Notes under the pieces: model-generated
The model's database searches: none
What the model saw: the letters and a program-made list of their open reading frames with translations, nothing else
Told to the model about the DNA's origin: nothing
In this document: positions 42,721 through 55,553 of the stretch, in pieces
Layout: each line of letters opens with the position of its first letter
Numbering within the stretch: the stretch's first letter is position 1
Made by a program: the position numbers and the translations under genes
Assembly (NCBI GenBank): GCA_033558025.1
Contig: JAUCEF010000018.1
Coordinates: 4,712,001 to 4,776,000, forward strand
From: Phytophthora sp. 'mugwort'
Taxonomy: Eukaryota > Oomycota > Peronosporomycetes > Peronosporales > Peronosporaceae
Reading direction: 5' to 3'
Length of the DNA: 64,000 nt

Positions 42721-45439
42721 ATCGTCTATACGAGACATACCGATACGCGCTGCGTGAGCAAATGCTTATGATTCACGGTTTATTTAAGTCGCACCTGTGA
42801 GTTGTACGGCGCGCGCGCCAGTGAGTGTGATGTGGGCTGCGATGCTGGGAGCTGGGTGGCTGTCGGTCAGCAGGTGCACACCTGTAACACGGAAGGCGGA
42901 GGTAGTACGCATGAGTGAGGCAAGAGGCAGGTGGGCGCAGGAGGAAAAAGAAAGATATGACGGAAACCTTGCCGTTGAAGTTGGAGTGCTCACGCCGACA
43001 GAACAATTTGCGACTGACAAGCAAACGGCCGTGTCGGATGGTCCGCCATTCAAATGCTTACTATCTCGCAGATGGTTTAGCTCCCACATTGATCCATTTC
43101 CGAGATTGAAATGTCCGCCGACCATGACAAATATGGCTACCATCTGACAGGAAAATTTCGGCAAAAAAGCGAATTCTGACCCCCCCCCTGCCATCGAACG
43201 CCCTAGCTGGCCGTCGGATGTCGACGAGTACAATAGGGCGATAAAATGGTGTGTTTGGGACGTATCTATGTCCGTACCAGAGGTTACCATTATTGGCGAC
43301 GACGAAGATAATGGTCAATAGATATGCATACCATTTTGCTTCAGCTGTTCTATATAAGATGTGTACAGGTTAATGTCCACTAGGTCCATAAAAAGCTTCA
43401 GAGGTGGGATGTCACCCTCTGTTCTCTGCTGTCGCACTGAACCCGATTATCGCACTGGGCCCGATTACTATGGTAGTATGGTTTTATCTGTGATAACACC
43501 TATTAGTAGTTTTTTTTTTTTGTCACGGTTGGAAAGTATGTTTCAGCAAATAACCTAAGTTGTAGTTTGGCTGCAGCATGCAAGCAATCCGGCGGCTAGC
43601 AACTAATCACTCAGGAATCGGATAGTCTCGAGGCTCGTGTAGAAGATGATTCAGTTGTGCAGCGGAGCTGCTTTTTCGTTTTATTGTGGATCTACCAGCG
43701 TTTTGCGTGCATGCAAAAACACTCTACGTCGTTGGCAGGGTTTGAGCCTATGCATTGCCCCAAAACTCAATTCCAATAAGCTCGCTCCCTTCACGGTTCG
43801 AGCATGTAGACAGCTAACAGCTGGTTTAGCTGCCGGATAAGCTGCTACAGCAGCAATGGCTGGTAGATACGACTTGTTGTGCCGTGCTTGGCGCCGAGCC
43901 GTTTTGGCGCGGGCAATGGTGACTGGCAACAGAGCCCTCCGCGGCTTTTATAAGCACTTCGTACAAGCAACCCAACAGCCCACCACCTACTCAAGCTCCT
44001 TCCAACCCAACGGCTCCCCGCAGAACCCAGCGCACCTAACAAGAGCACAATCTGTCCATTCTGGCCTTGCTCGGCGAGCATGAAGGTGAATGACGCGCTG
44101 AGTTTGCCGAGTTTTCTCGCCAGCCGCCAAGCGACGACAACGCTTCGAGCAAGAACACCCCTGACATCATCATGTTCCGAAACAACACGGAATTTCATGA
44201 TACTATTCGCTTGGAGAGCGCATCTGACCGCAGCCTGGTTGATGGAGGGCCACTGGAGAAGGCTTTTGCAGGCGAGTGGGGCTGGTCGTCGACAAAGGCT
44301 ACCCGGCTTGGTGGACAGAAGAGATGTATCCATCCCGAGAAGGGAAGGCATCTTGCTCGAGCCGACCAGCAGTTTAACGCATGTCGTCAAACGACCGCGT
44401 GTTCGCAGAGAACTTATTCGGGCGCCAATGCACACTCTTGCGTGCCCATCTGACAAGTACCGGTGGGGTGATGTGCTCTACGACGACATCTTTCAGATTA
44501 TTATAAGTTTCACGTCGAGTGCAACTCGCTGCGCGAACACAGCGCGGAGGGTTATGCCTAGCGCGAGCATCGGATCCTCATCGTTAGACAGGAGAAAGCG
44601 AGAATCGTAGTCTTTTGCAGGCGAAGTACCACCGCCGAAACCAATTGCGCCACCGTATGCCTCTCGACGATCTGCCTCGCCGCCACAATGCCGACCAGGA
44701 CTCGCTGCTACGCAGATGTAGGTAGAGAGCGACAACTAGGTAACTAAGCACAGACTTATTGCACAGACTAACACCTAGCAACCCAGAAATCATTTGAGCG
44801 CTGATCATTTGTTTGTCTCCCTCGTATACAACGCACGACGGAAAAACCCACCCGCCCCTTTTCTACTATTAGACTTGGCTTGTAAGAAAAATTCGGCACA
44901 TTTGCTGACGGATTTTTTCTGTCGTTATCTGTATTCCTTGTACTTGGTAAACAAGTAGAGTATTTTCCATCGTGTCAATCTGATACCAACAAACCGTCTT
45001 GGCGACTAAGCCAATCAGATCAAACATTCCTGTCCCGTCATTTTCAACTCAAACCTACCAGAAATAATCGGAAGATTTAAGAAAGAAGTGAAGATTTGAC
45101 ATGATTGGCGGGTCGGAGATTGGTGCGGCGGGTGAACCGCAACTAGCAACTTTGGCAGGCATGACTTGTGCCAGGGCTCCCGTTTAAGGCATAAATACAT
45201 ACATTAATATACATATACTTGCTCCATTATGCGTGGAAGCCACTTTGGGATGCAATCAATAATGTAGGACAAGCGTTTTACATCTGCATAATAAATTAGT
45301 GGAAAGTATGTGTGTATTTACCATTTTCTGAGTTGCCAACACCACCCAGTCGCCGTGCGTCCAGAAACCAACCGTTTCGAGCACTACGAGTCTGCTCTCC
45401 GCAAACTCTTATTGTGGCCCTTGCTTCCTAGCCCGAAGA
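42721..45439. other. Unassigned repeat-block sequence
   Basis: Contains two longish open frames (42784-43290 minus and 43845-44456 minus), each overlapped by opposite-strand frames. The second is antisense to a plus-strand stretch (44160-44460) reading LVDGGPLEKAFAGEWGWSST with stops on either side, probably an old repeat. A T-run lies at 43510-43520. I cannot assign any of this to a family. Confidence 0.4.
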
Positions 45440-47284
45440 TGGTCGACATCGCCCTCTTGAGGCCCACTACAGCTTCACGCTTCTCGAAATAGAAATAATT
45501 TTTATCCATTTCCCCCGTGTTTGGACGCCCAACGGAGAAGCAAACCGCTATTACCGATGCGAGGTGTGCTCCACCATTCACAAGCAGTCCGCTGGTAGAG
45601 GCACGACGAACCTGAATCAGCACATTCAGCTCAGACTGCAGATTTTGAGAATCAAATGCTGGCTTCGGACCCGGGGACGACTGATTCGCTGCTGCCGCGG
45701 ATCAGCAAAAACAAACGCAGAATCGCTTTGGCTGTTTGGAGTGGACGGTTTCGGTAATCTCCCCTTCAGCTTTTGTGAGCAGAAGAGGGCAAGGAGGTAC
45801 AATGTCTGTTGTTATTCTAGTTTTTCAAGAACGTGTAAATAAACTACTTTCTATTTTGTTTTACAGATATACGAATCTATCCGAAATTTGCTCTGAAACC
45901 CTTACTGCCGATATGCTCAAAGCCACGAAAGTGGTGGAGGGAATATTGCAGCCGAGATGCCCCAGTACTTTGGGGTAATTTTCGATGGCTGGTCCATTGA
46001 CTCAAAACATTTCATGGGCGTGTACGCGTGCTACAAAGTCGACGGAGTGCCGTACCGTCCGCTACTTACCATGAAACAGGTGCTGAATCCACCTGACGAC
46101 GACGCGGATGATGCGGTCGTCACCCACAACGCAGAGGCGCACCGTGACGCGATGATCCTGATTTTACGTGTATTTGGTAAGACAATGGACCAAGCTGTTT
46201 TCCTGGTCAGTGACAATTGCCCGCTCAAGAAAAGACTAGCTCGTCTGCTCGGCATCCCATTAGTTGGGTGTGCGAGCCACCGCTTGAATCATGCGGTATA
46301 TCTCTTGACGGAGCCGCTAGAAAGGTGCTGAGCAACATTCAGATGCTGATGGTCCGACTTCGCATTCTGAATCAATCGGCGAAGCTAAGCTATGTTTTGC
46401 TGTTCGTCATTTTTATTATTAATTCTTCTTGATTTATACTCTGCGTATTCCAGATTCAAGACGACGCTTCGTCCAGTACTTCGTCAGGCGACTAGGTGGG
46501 AATCGCGCAAAATGTTGAACCGGTACTTCGAATTACTCGAATTACTCGACCGTGATGATGAAAGTCTCACTGATTTCATCCCATCAGCCAGCGAGAACAA
46601 GAAATTAAATTTGCTACTTGTGACGTTGGAGCGCGTTTAGTCGTTTCCATGCAACTGCAAGTTGGTAAGAAGTTTAAACTCTGTTCGATGCGTTGCTCAA
46701 AGAAAAACCAGCTTTGAAGCGTTATCTGGGTACGTTTGGGTGGGTTTATCCTTATAATATGGGTGACTTTAACATCGTAATTGTTGTTAAGTGCTACGGG
46801 GCTATTGTGGCTAGCCTCTGATGTTGAGTCAGCTTGTGTCAAGACCCAGCTTGACAAGCAGCACATCATGAGTCGCAAAAAAAATAATGCTGTGCAACCA
46901 TTTCTCCGGCAGCCTGTGTGTCCCTCGGTGGCGAGCTCTGAAAGTCCAAAGAAGGAAAACCTTGCCGCATTGGTGATGAAGAAGGCTCGCCTCGTATCCA
47001 AGAAGAGCGCCTACGTCCAGATCGACACAACCCCGCCAACTTCCAACCATGTCAAGCGTTTGTTCAGCGTCGCTCGTGCAACGTATGGAATCCACCGGCA
47101 TTCCCTGCTGCCGGTTTCTCTGAAGATGATTCTCTTTCTAGAGCTAACGAACGCTACTGGAATGCGCAGACAGTTCACGAGTGCATTGATTAGAAGATTT
47201 TCCATACGCATTAATCCCATTAATGACCATTATGCATGTAAGGTGTCTTGGGTTTGCATAATGTATGGACGGCCAGAGATATGA
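45440..47284 (+). pseudogene. hAT transposase, degraded
   Basis: Blocks in order on the plus strand: a BED-like finger at about 45550-45640 (YYRCEVCSTIHKQSAGRGTT, then NLNQHIQ); the core at 45957-46331 with MPQYFGVIFDGWSID, VFLVSDNCPLKKRLARLLGI and PLVGCASHRLNHAVYL; a helical region at 46440-46640 (KTTLRPVLRQATRWESRKML); and the dimerisation end at 47030-47150 (TPPTSNHVKRLFSVARATYG, RHSLLPVSL). The core frame is closed by TGA at 46329-46331 and other parts need frame changes. It is a different lineage from the hAT relic at 32-34 kb, judging from the core blocks. No terminal repeats seen. Confidence 0.75.
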
Positions 47285-47567
47285 CATGCGATTAATACCA
47301 TTATCGGGACCCTGACTTGTGTGCTCTCCAAATTGGTTTGCAAGACGTGGGGTCGAAGAAGCGTATGCCCTGCTGGATCGTGTTCGTCACGCCCTCCTCC
47401 ACTCTTTCGTACTGCTCCAGAGTTGACATAATACCAAACAGGTGAACGATTGGCATCCGAAACCTACAGTACTTACTTTCCCGCGTATGATACAGTATTA
47501 ATAACCCCTATAAAACGACGTGCAACGAAGCATCCACATTAAATTCTTCGACCGAGCAACAGCTAAG

Positions 47568-48220
47568 ATGTACCAAAGTAAGCAGGTTGAGTTCAAGGGA
47601 ATACTCTACGGCCTAGCCAACATGCAGAGCCCGGACACAGGATTGGTTTGGGCACGGCAACTTGACAGGGACCGCTTGTGACTGACGCACAACGGGAGTA
47701 CGAAGTAGACCACTACAACGTCACTCGATTTACGGATATTGGTCGCCTCACAACGTACCTAAAGATCCATCTGGCGGTGGATTTTGAACTCGAACGTGAG
47801 CAATTGATGGAATTTTATGAGCGTAGACATGGACACTTCTACCCCCAATTCCCGAACATCAATAGTGTGGAGGTTGACGATCAAGTCGGCGAATGTCCCG
47901 AATATCTCAGGGGGATAGTGCGGCTGACATGGTTCGGGAGAACCTTGGTACTAAAGCACCCGTATGCCAGACAGCGCCTCCGGTGCCTCAAGCGTGGTAA
48001 CTTAGGTCACACGATGTCCCGATGCAGATATACACGGAAGAGCTCCTGCAAGGACTGGGGAGCAGAGTGGCGACGGATCAGGAGGTAGCATGGCTAGAAG
48101 ATGTAGTGACGCCGTTTGCCAGTATGGAAGAGGTAATGGAAATGGTCACCAAACGACTACTGACACAGGCCGAAGGAGACCGCAAGGCACAGGTAGCAAA
48201 TGCAGCCTGCAAATAACGAA
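47568..48220 (+). pseudogene. LINE ORF1 (nucleic-acid-binding protein)
   Basis: Begins at ATG 47568 (MYQSKQVEFKGILYGLANMQ), shifts frame near 47680 to TDAQREYEVDHYN, and continues through VRLTWFGRTLVLKHPYARQR to a zinc-knuckle-like CLKRGNLGHTMSRC, where one of the usual cysteines is Arg. The rest is Lys/Glu-rich. This fits an RNA-binding gag-like ORF1 of L1/Tx1-type LINEs. Confidence 0.6.
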
Positions 48221-51069
48221 ACCAATAATAAAAATAAAAGATGCAGCGGGACAACTAAGCCAGTCCCGCAGGTGCAAGCAATCAGCAAGTGGAGCCAGAA
48301 CACAAGCGTTAATGGGTAGCGGTACCGATTAGCAAAGGCCGTAAACTATACACGCACCAAGCAACTCTACCGCAACGAGGCCCCCATACTTCTTCGAGAT
48401 TCGCGGAATTGGCGGACGGCTTAGATGCAGAGAAAGGTGAAGAAACGAGGACAGACGAAAAACCGCCACCCAAAGAATTCATAGACATCTCATCCGGCGA
48501 CGATCGCGGAGACAAAGAGAACGACCATCACGGCGCAGGAAAAGGCACCCCTGCATTTGTTGAGAGCAAAACAAAACAAAACGGCAGGAGACGCCGCAGC
48601 TAGTAGCGCGAAATGATGCAATCGGGGCGGCTATTGCAACGTTCGAGGAGCATAAAGGTCATAGGTTTCCCAGTTCGAACCAAACCCCGCAAGCCATAAG
48701 TACCTTTGATGAAATCGAGCAGCAGCTCGGTATGAGACAGGTGACAACTCCATCTTCTGGGAACTGCACCGCAATGGCATTTGCTAAAGCAGTGGCGAAC
48801 CACATCTTAGAGGCATTGGATTCCACATTGGAAGCGATTACGACGGGCATCAAGCGAGGTATCTGCTGGTCAGGGTAGTTAAACTTTAGCGAACAATTTG
48901 ACCATTTCACACGTGCAACCAACATTGATCAATCTGGAACGTAGGTGGAAAGGGATGGACTCCCACGAATCTAGCAAGCAATTTCGCTGGTACCTCCACG
49001 AATATGCTGCACGCCTTCTCACCGAGACGCCAGCATTGCCCGGTGTAACTGGGGTAGCTGTGAACTAATGGCAGTAGCGGCGAGCTTCCTGCAGCGAAAA
49101 ATGTTCGTGTCAGCGTTCGACACCGATAACAATACCAATGGTACTGCTTCATGTACTACCCAAGTACAATATCGCGGGGAAGGCAGATTTACGAAATAGG
49201 TCCAACAAGTGCCCTTGCAGCTGACAAGATGCCTCACGGAAATAAGAAAGAAAAACACGAGAGAAGGACACCCACCGCCGATTGTCCTGAGGTTCTGTGG
49301 AGATCATTACTTCGCTTTAGTTCACACAATCCCCCAGATACTTGCCGGGACGGGTTAAAATTGCAGGAAAAAAAGCGAGACATTCCTGAAAACCGACCCA
49401 AGCAAGAGGAGCAACATAGACGGCCCCTTACGGTAGAGCCAAAGGTGACAAGCAAGATCCGTCGGACCCAGCAACTGGGATGGGAACATTTTCAAATGGC
49501 GATGCAGACTAATAGGCATGACGATCCCGCACGATCTTCAGTGCGAAATTCATCTTATACTGCAGAGAGCAGATCCAGACAGGTACGCGGAATTACCAGC
49601 CTTTCTAGTAAACATGGCATCGCATTTATCGCTCGCTGAACGGGGAACAGCATGGAACACTCCATTTACAAGAATCTGAGGGAGATTCGGACTCCTCATA
49701 CAATCCGCCACACGCCAGTAGCCAGGGGAACTCGCAGTTCACGGACTACCGGCCCACACGGCAGCTCAGGCGTCAGGGGGTAACGGCAAAAAGACCACAC
49801 TCGATCACGCTTACGGAAGAGGTGATACGGCAGACAAATGCGGGCCAAGATGCAACACCATCCTGAACTCGACGAAGCAACAGCGATGCAGGACGAATGG
49901 CAGTCAAAAACTCAGGTGGAAATGCATAGTACAAGAGATGCCTGGCCTGAGCTCTGGCAGAAATTACAGGTAGTATGGCCGACAAACGCTACAACAGACT
50001 TCCCGCTCGAACACAGTAGTGCTGATGAATAGATCACAACAGCCCGGACCATGCTGACGCCCATGGTCCAGCGCTTCCCTTATCCGGAGGAACTGTCTGA
50101 TAACGTTAAGTGACAAGATAATGGAAGCGTGGACGGCAGGTTGGAGGAGAGACTGTTTACAAGGCAGTATGATGGCATATCGAAACAGCACGGAAGACAA
50201 GGGCACGCTTCGATGGCTAGACTATGGAAAGCGAAGTTCACAAGGCCGCCTCCCCATAACCTCTCACCTGTAGTGGACAACAGGGACGACTGGGTCAAGC
50301 TACGCAGCTGATGATACGGAGGGGACGAGGTACTGAAACGGTGTGACGTCGGCAACAAACGTCGGTTCGCTCAGCAGCTTATCTGCGGTCTCATTTACGA
50401 GAAGGAAACAAGAGCTCTAACGGGGCAGGAGGAAGACAGTTACAATGGAGCACTTTCACGACTACCGCGGCATTTGTATGCGCAAAAGTCGGTGGACGGC
50501 TACCGTAAGGCGTACTCCGTGGCAACGCACAAAGTGGATTGGTTTGCCGTCGCGCGCTACTTTTCCGCGGCTCTTGAGCATGGGGCAACGGAGCGCGCAC
50601 GTCACAATAAGGGCAGCCCGGGGCGCCAGCCTACCACACAGAATGGAGCGGGAGTAGCGGCTTCAGGAGACGCCTACAGGCGGCATGTATACTTACGAGG
50701 GATGACGGAAGATGAGAAGAAGCGGAAGATCGATGGCAAAAAGGGATACGGGGGTCGAACCGCAGAATGTAAGAAGATTCAAAGAGGAAAGTCAGATGAA
50801 ATGGCGAAATAGCTTAGATCGTGGCGAAGAACACCAGTCAACGAGAGGTCGGTGGCTAATTCAGGAGACCCACGTAAGCACAGCAGAGGAGGCGGCGAAG
50901 CTTACCGAGATTTGGAGAAGGCTCTGGGGGAAACAAAACAGGCAGGGATGACCGCAACTTTTATTTTGGAGTGTGCACGACAGCAAAGTGGGAGGAGTGG
51001 CCATTCTGCTAAACCCGAGTGTGGAGGGCACGGCGCAGCCGTGGCACCAACAGAGTCATAGCAACAACG

Positions 51070-51400
51070 CTAGGGGACATACATATAGTTAATGTATACG
51101 CGCCCAACATACACCTGGAAAGAGAAGTTCTTTGAAAGGTTGAAGGGATAGCAGTGGCAAGAGAAGGCGGTCATACTAGCTGGGGACTTCAATAGTTTTC
51201 AGAGTCCGCCATTGGATAGACTAGGGGGTCAGCGGTCCGGAAGCCCGGAGTGTGCAGAGCTGCAGAACCTTGTTCAGCAGTTGCACCTGGAAGCCGCCCA
51301 GACACTAGCAGACAACAAAAGGAGGCCGACCCCACTGAATTTTACACTTACTAGGGGCCGGAATCAGCGGGTCATCTAGATAGATTTTACGTACCTCAAC
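51070..51400 (+). pseudogene. LINE AP-type endonuclease segment
   Basis: Short blocks of the APE-like endonuclease are visible in the same frame with stops between: VNVYAPN-like near 51090, LAGDFNSFQSPPLDR near 51178-51222, and a final IDFTYL near 51380. The GDFN and IDFTY motifs are the catalytic and structural hallmarks of this domain, which nicks the target. Confidence 0.6.
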
Positions 51401-52019
51401 GATGGACAGCAGTCATGCAATGGGTCTCGGTTCTAGAACCAGCAGCCCCATACGATCCTCAACGGGTACGGCTACACCTGCGAAATGACACCCAACCACG
51501 CCTTAAACGCAGACGCAAACGTGGGGTTGCCTACCCCATCAAGTCGGCAAGCCAGAGAGGATCCAAGCCGAGCTACTGGCAGCTCTCGCTGAAGTTGGGA
51601 AGGAGGAATCAGCGAAGACGTGGGACAAAACGAGGAGAGAATGTGTCGCCTGCATCCAGCGGATTCTCAAGCAGGAAACGCAGAGAAGGAAAGCGGTAGT
51701 ACATCGAATCAACGCACAGAATAGAGCGCATTTGCTCACGCTGAAAGAGCTGCTGCAAGTTACAGTGCCGGATGACCGCGAAGAACACTTGTACGGCTAG
51801 GTCAACGATTGAAGCGAACCATGGAGCATATGCGTGGAATCTTAACGAGTCTCCAACTGGGAGTAGGACCAGACCATTTCAGAGTTAAGGCACATCAATG
51901 GCGAGCCTTTTGACCGGGCGATAACCACGGCAGACCGCTTTGCGTCGGAGTGGAGGCCTAAGCTAGGCACAGTGCACAGTTCAATCAAAGCAGATGAATT
52001 CGAAACGGAATATGACAAA

Positions 52020-53640
52020 TTTGTGAGCATACCGGACGAGAGGCGGGTATCGACGGAGCAAAATGCGCAACTAATGAAAGAGATTACCACGGAAGAAGTC
52101 ACCCTGGTGATGCGGTCCTCAACAGGCACAAAGCTGCCGGAGCAGACGGACTGAGCAAGAAAGATGCACAGGCAATTCTGGTACCAGCAATGGCCGCAAT
52201 TGGGAACGAGCTGCTGCAACGGGGAGAACACCCGCTTTCTTTCTTAGAAGAGTTAATCATTCCATTACGCAAGAAAGGAGATTCGGATGATGCAATGAAT
52301 TTCAGACCGATTTCCCTGCTGCAAACAGGGTACAAAGCTTACACCAAAGTGATAGCAACGAGAGCGCAGCAAGTGCGCGGAATTCCACTTGGAGACTCAC
52401 AACAAGGTTTATATCACGCTCCAAAGACTGTGAGATGTCACTGTGAGAACGATCAGATTAGACAGGTAAGTTTGTGACAATTGCGATATGCAACTCTCAC
52501 ACTTCCCGTGGTGCACAAATCGCACAAAGCGATCGACAGCAGCGACAGCGACAAACAGCAGCTTCAAAGACGAAGAGCTAGCGCTTCTTGTCTTTTTGGG
52601 TCGCGAAACCGGCCGCTCACGGTCGACCGGTTCAATTTTGACCTACTCCCAAATTCATCAGTCTGGAAGTCGAAGGTCCGCTTCGTAAAGGAAGATATCA
52701 TTGCTCCCGTCGTGCATTTCGGCCCCCAAGGACGGCAGATGCTCAAGCCGGTGATGATGATGCTCGCAATCTTGTCAACAGCGAATGCGGATCCTGGCCT
52801 CGCAGCAAAACTGAGCAAGGTAATTTAACTTCTCGACTTCAGAAAGCGTACGATACAGTGGCGCGAGAAATTTCTGTTTCTTGCATTACTCAAGTTTGGG
52901 TTTTCGACCGAATTTGTGAATATGATACGGCGCCTGCATGATAGAACCACGACCAGATTCCTCGTAAATAGAGACCTCTCGAGCCGCAAGAGGTGATCTC
53001 CGGAATACAACAGGGGTGCCCCTTGGCGCCACTACTGTTTATTCTCGCAGCCGAAATACTAGCATTAGCGATCCGGCAAGACACGGAGCTCACAGGAATC
53101 AAGGTACCAGGAGGCAACGGCGAACGGAATAAATTCTCAGCCTTTGTCGATGATCCAACAATGTTCCTCCAGCAGGCACAACAACTACTACGTGTGATGG
53201 CTATTGTAGAGCAATCTGGAATACTCTCGGCTTCTAGTGCAGCCATCGAAGAGCCACATTTGTTTTGGATACGGTGAGCCTCAAGGCATTCAACGGACTG
53301 CCAGTACTCCAACATGGGGAAACAGTAAGGTACCTCGAATATTTAGTAGGCACAGGAGCGTCGACGGACGCAACTTGGGCAGGGCGGATACGTAACATCC
53401 AGAGAAGATTAGCCACTGCGACGCAGCTAGCTACTAGTGTTGATCACCGGGCAACACTTCTGGACGTTATCATGCTGCCGTCTGTTCTGTTCACGGCGGC
53501 AGCATTCGACATACCAAAATGGGCAGACACGCAGATCCGCAGCCTACAGAAGCAATTTCGGTGGCATCACTCCACCGGAACTGAGGCCAGTCGCCACAAA
53601 ATGAACCCGAGATTAGTGTATCGGTGCCCATAGCATGCAA
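52020..53640 (+). pseudogene. LINE reverse transcriptase with insertion
   Basis: Blocks in order: LVPAMAAIGNELLQRGEHPL, IIPLRKKGDSDDAMNFRPIS and LLQTGYKAYTKVIATRAQQV (finger/palm start); then after an inserted piece LLDFRKAYDTVARE (first catalytic Asp); [20 protein letters not shown] (primer grip region); [12 protein letters not shown] (second catalytic Asp pair, with Val where Ala is usual in YADD); and VRYLEYLVGTGASTDATWAG with RRLATATQLATSVDHRATLL in the thumb. Frame changes occur near 52470, 52830-52860, 52990 and 53265. Confidence 0.75.
52419..52727 (+). mobile_element. About 300-bp insertion inside the LINE reverse transcriptase, Harbinger-like
   Basis: The LINE reading DSQQGLYH near 52398-52420 should continue directly into a stretch that reappears at about 52727 (RQMLKPVMMMLAILSTANAD). 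The inserted part has other content: DEELALLVFLGRETGRS in one frame, then FNFDLLPNSSVWKSKVRFVK and EDIIAPVVHFG in another, resembling the N-terminal region of oomycete PIF/Harbinger transposases. The boundaries are approximate and no clear target duplication was seen. Confidence 0.35.
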
Positions 53641-54779
53641 AAACCAGCGCGCCAAACACACGATACAATGGTTAATTTTATTCAGCGTAAAAATGTCTAC
53701 TTTCATGCGTAGAAACCGTGGATGTTCAGAGGAGCCACACATCTGTGGCAGGACCGGATTTCACCTTGTAAGGAAGAGGCAAGGGGACGAAACACGGCCC
53801 GGCAGACACCAGGTGACGGCCTGCAGCAGCTCATCGGGGAATAGCTTCAACCAGACGTGATCACTCAGCGGATGAATACTGCAGTACCGACAAGATATGG
53901 AGAAATTGGAACTGGAAGTACTCAGTTGGATAGCGGGAGAGGAATGGCTACTCGAACTGTCGGGACACTGCCCTAGCCGAGAGTGGCAATGAAGCCAGAG
54001 GAAGAAAGATTTTGGTCGACTTTCGCTGGAATGACAACCCGTGGATAGTAGACTAGGACGGGAATATGCTCACCAACAAGAAGTTCGACAAGTTCCAGGT
54101 CTGCACCATACCAGACCTTCATATCCAGCGAACAGGAGAACGCACATACTCACTCACAGTTGCTGTATAGCACATCAGCCAGCCAAGCTCAGACGCTGGG
54201 GAATAGCGATTTTGATGAATGGTCCGAAAGCTACATGCGGGGTCGAGCTTGCAAATTCGAAATGAACGTTCAGGCATCCGACCAACCTGCAGCATACGTA
54301 CATCGGGCGATCTCAGCAGCCGGAAAAGCGACAGGCACAATGGAGGCCTCACAACAGGAGCCTCGAAACACCATTGTAGTTGAACAGATGAGTAATGGCA
54401 TACATTTGAGAGTCTGTGACCCCCCTCCTCCCCCCCGCCACCACGACGACCCGGAAACGGCAGAAGACACACAGAAGTTGCGGGAGCAGTCAAAGCAATG
54501 GCAGGATTGTGTTCTACGCGCACCCAATGAGTCACGGGTTTCCGTGGCGTGTGCCGGACAACATAGCAAACAAACACGTCGGGGTGGCCCTCAAGAAGCA
54601 ACCTTTCAAAGGATACAAAGGTGCGGAAAGGGGGCTGGAGCTACAACTGAACGGGCTGCAAGAAGTGGACCAACAACGGAAGGGCAAGAGGCAGTGACGC
54701 AGCAGACACCGAAGCAAGTATGGGCGCACTGCAACGAGTTAACGGAGTACCAAGTTTGGGTGGGGTACCTAATAGTGGT

Positions 54780-54920
54780 CCGGCGACTTAACCTCTACCA
54801 CGAAGGGCAGTGCCAAGACAACAGCTGCCGGAAGCTGCAGGAATGTCATGGTACCAAAACGACAATGGAGCATATCTTCTGGAACTGTCCGTGCGCGCAA
54901 GGCAAACTTGCTGGCTGAAG
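54780..54920 (+). pseudogene. C-terminal zinc finger of the LINE polyprotein
   Basis: CRKLQECHGTKTTMEHIFWN followed by CPCAQGKL gives a C-x-C-x-H-x-C pattern typical of the cysteine/histidine motif after the reverse transcriptase in L1/Tx1-like LINEs. It closes the long frame 54160-54918. Confidence 0.6.
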
Positions 54921-55553
54921 TTCATTAGACATTGGACAGGTGAACGCTGGGAGTTGGGGGAAATCACGAGTTTCACACAGCTAACAGACAGGCACCCAAG
55001 CTATCGGTTGAAACGAAAAACAGAATACAAGCGAACTACCCAGACGAAGTGATGGCCTACACAACAAAGTGGAAGCGGCTATTGCACATAGTCTGCAGTA
55101 TCTGCGTCACGAGCCTATGGATCCAGAGAAATCGGGTGGATTTCAGTTGGAGTGACAACGGAAACCAGTGTGACGGAATTCTGGACAACAGCGATGAGGC
55201 AGCTGAAAACGATCGCAAAATGAGATCGCAGGCAGACGGAAAAACAAATACAAGGAACGCGGCTGCTTCTCTGTCAGAATGCATTGGAGCGTCAACCGCG
55301 AGAGCAGTTACCACTGGTGACGAGCCTCGTACGACGACTGGACTTCAACAAGGCACCGGCGTTACTAACCAGGGTAAGGACATACCAGATATCTAGTCGC
55401 CAGTAAGGCCAAATAGACAAGTCTGCCTCTCTCTAAGAACCCCTAAGTTATAATGTCCAGCGATAGAAGTCGATGGTTAAACCTTACTCTCCCGTTACTT
55501 CAAATGACAAATTCAGCCAATGAGCACATAGCAGTCACAGAACTAAATACACC

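Larger units (their letters stand above)
47568..55400 (+). mobile_element. Large non-LTR retrotransposon (L1/Tx1-like LINE), degraded
   Basis: Nearly 8 kb in one orientation with the expected order: an ORF1-like protein with a zinc knuckle (47568-48220), an AP-endonuclease segment (51070-51400), a reverse transcriptase (52020-53640), and a C-terminal cysteine/histidine finger (54820-54915). The whole is split by many stops and frameshifts. The 5-prime end may lie further left (47290-47567) and the 3-prime end is taken where coding-like sequence stops, about 150 bp before the CHID1 start; no poly-A tail or target duplication is visible. Confidence 0.8.

Noticed and set aside
42784..43318. Minus-strand open frames of 168 and 85 codons
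   Set aside because: Two overlapping frames of the same strand both stay open, which suggests chance, and neither has a domain.
43845..44456. Minus-strand open frame of 203 codons
   Set aside because: It is antisense to plus-strand repeat-like text, has an unusual Leu/Ser/Arg composition and no domain, and lies in the repeat block.
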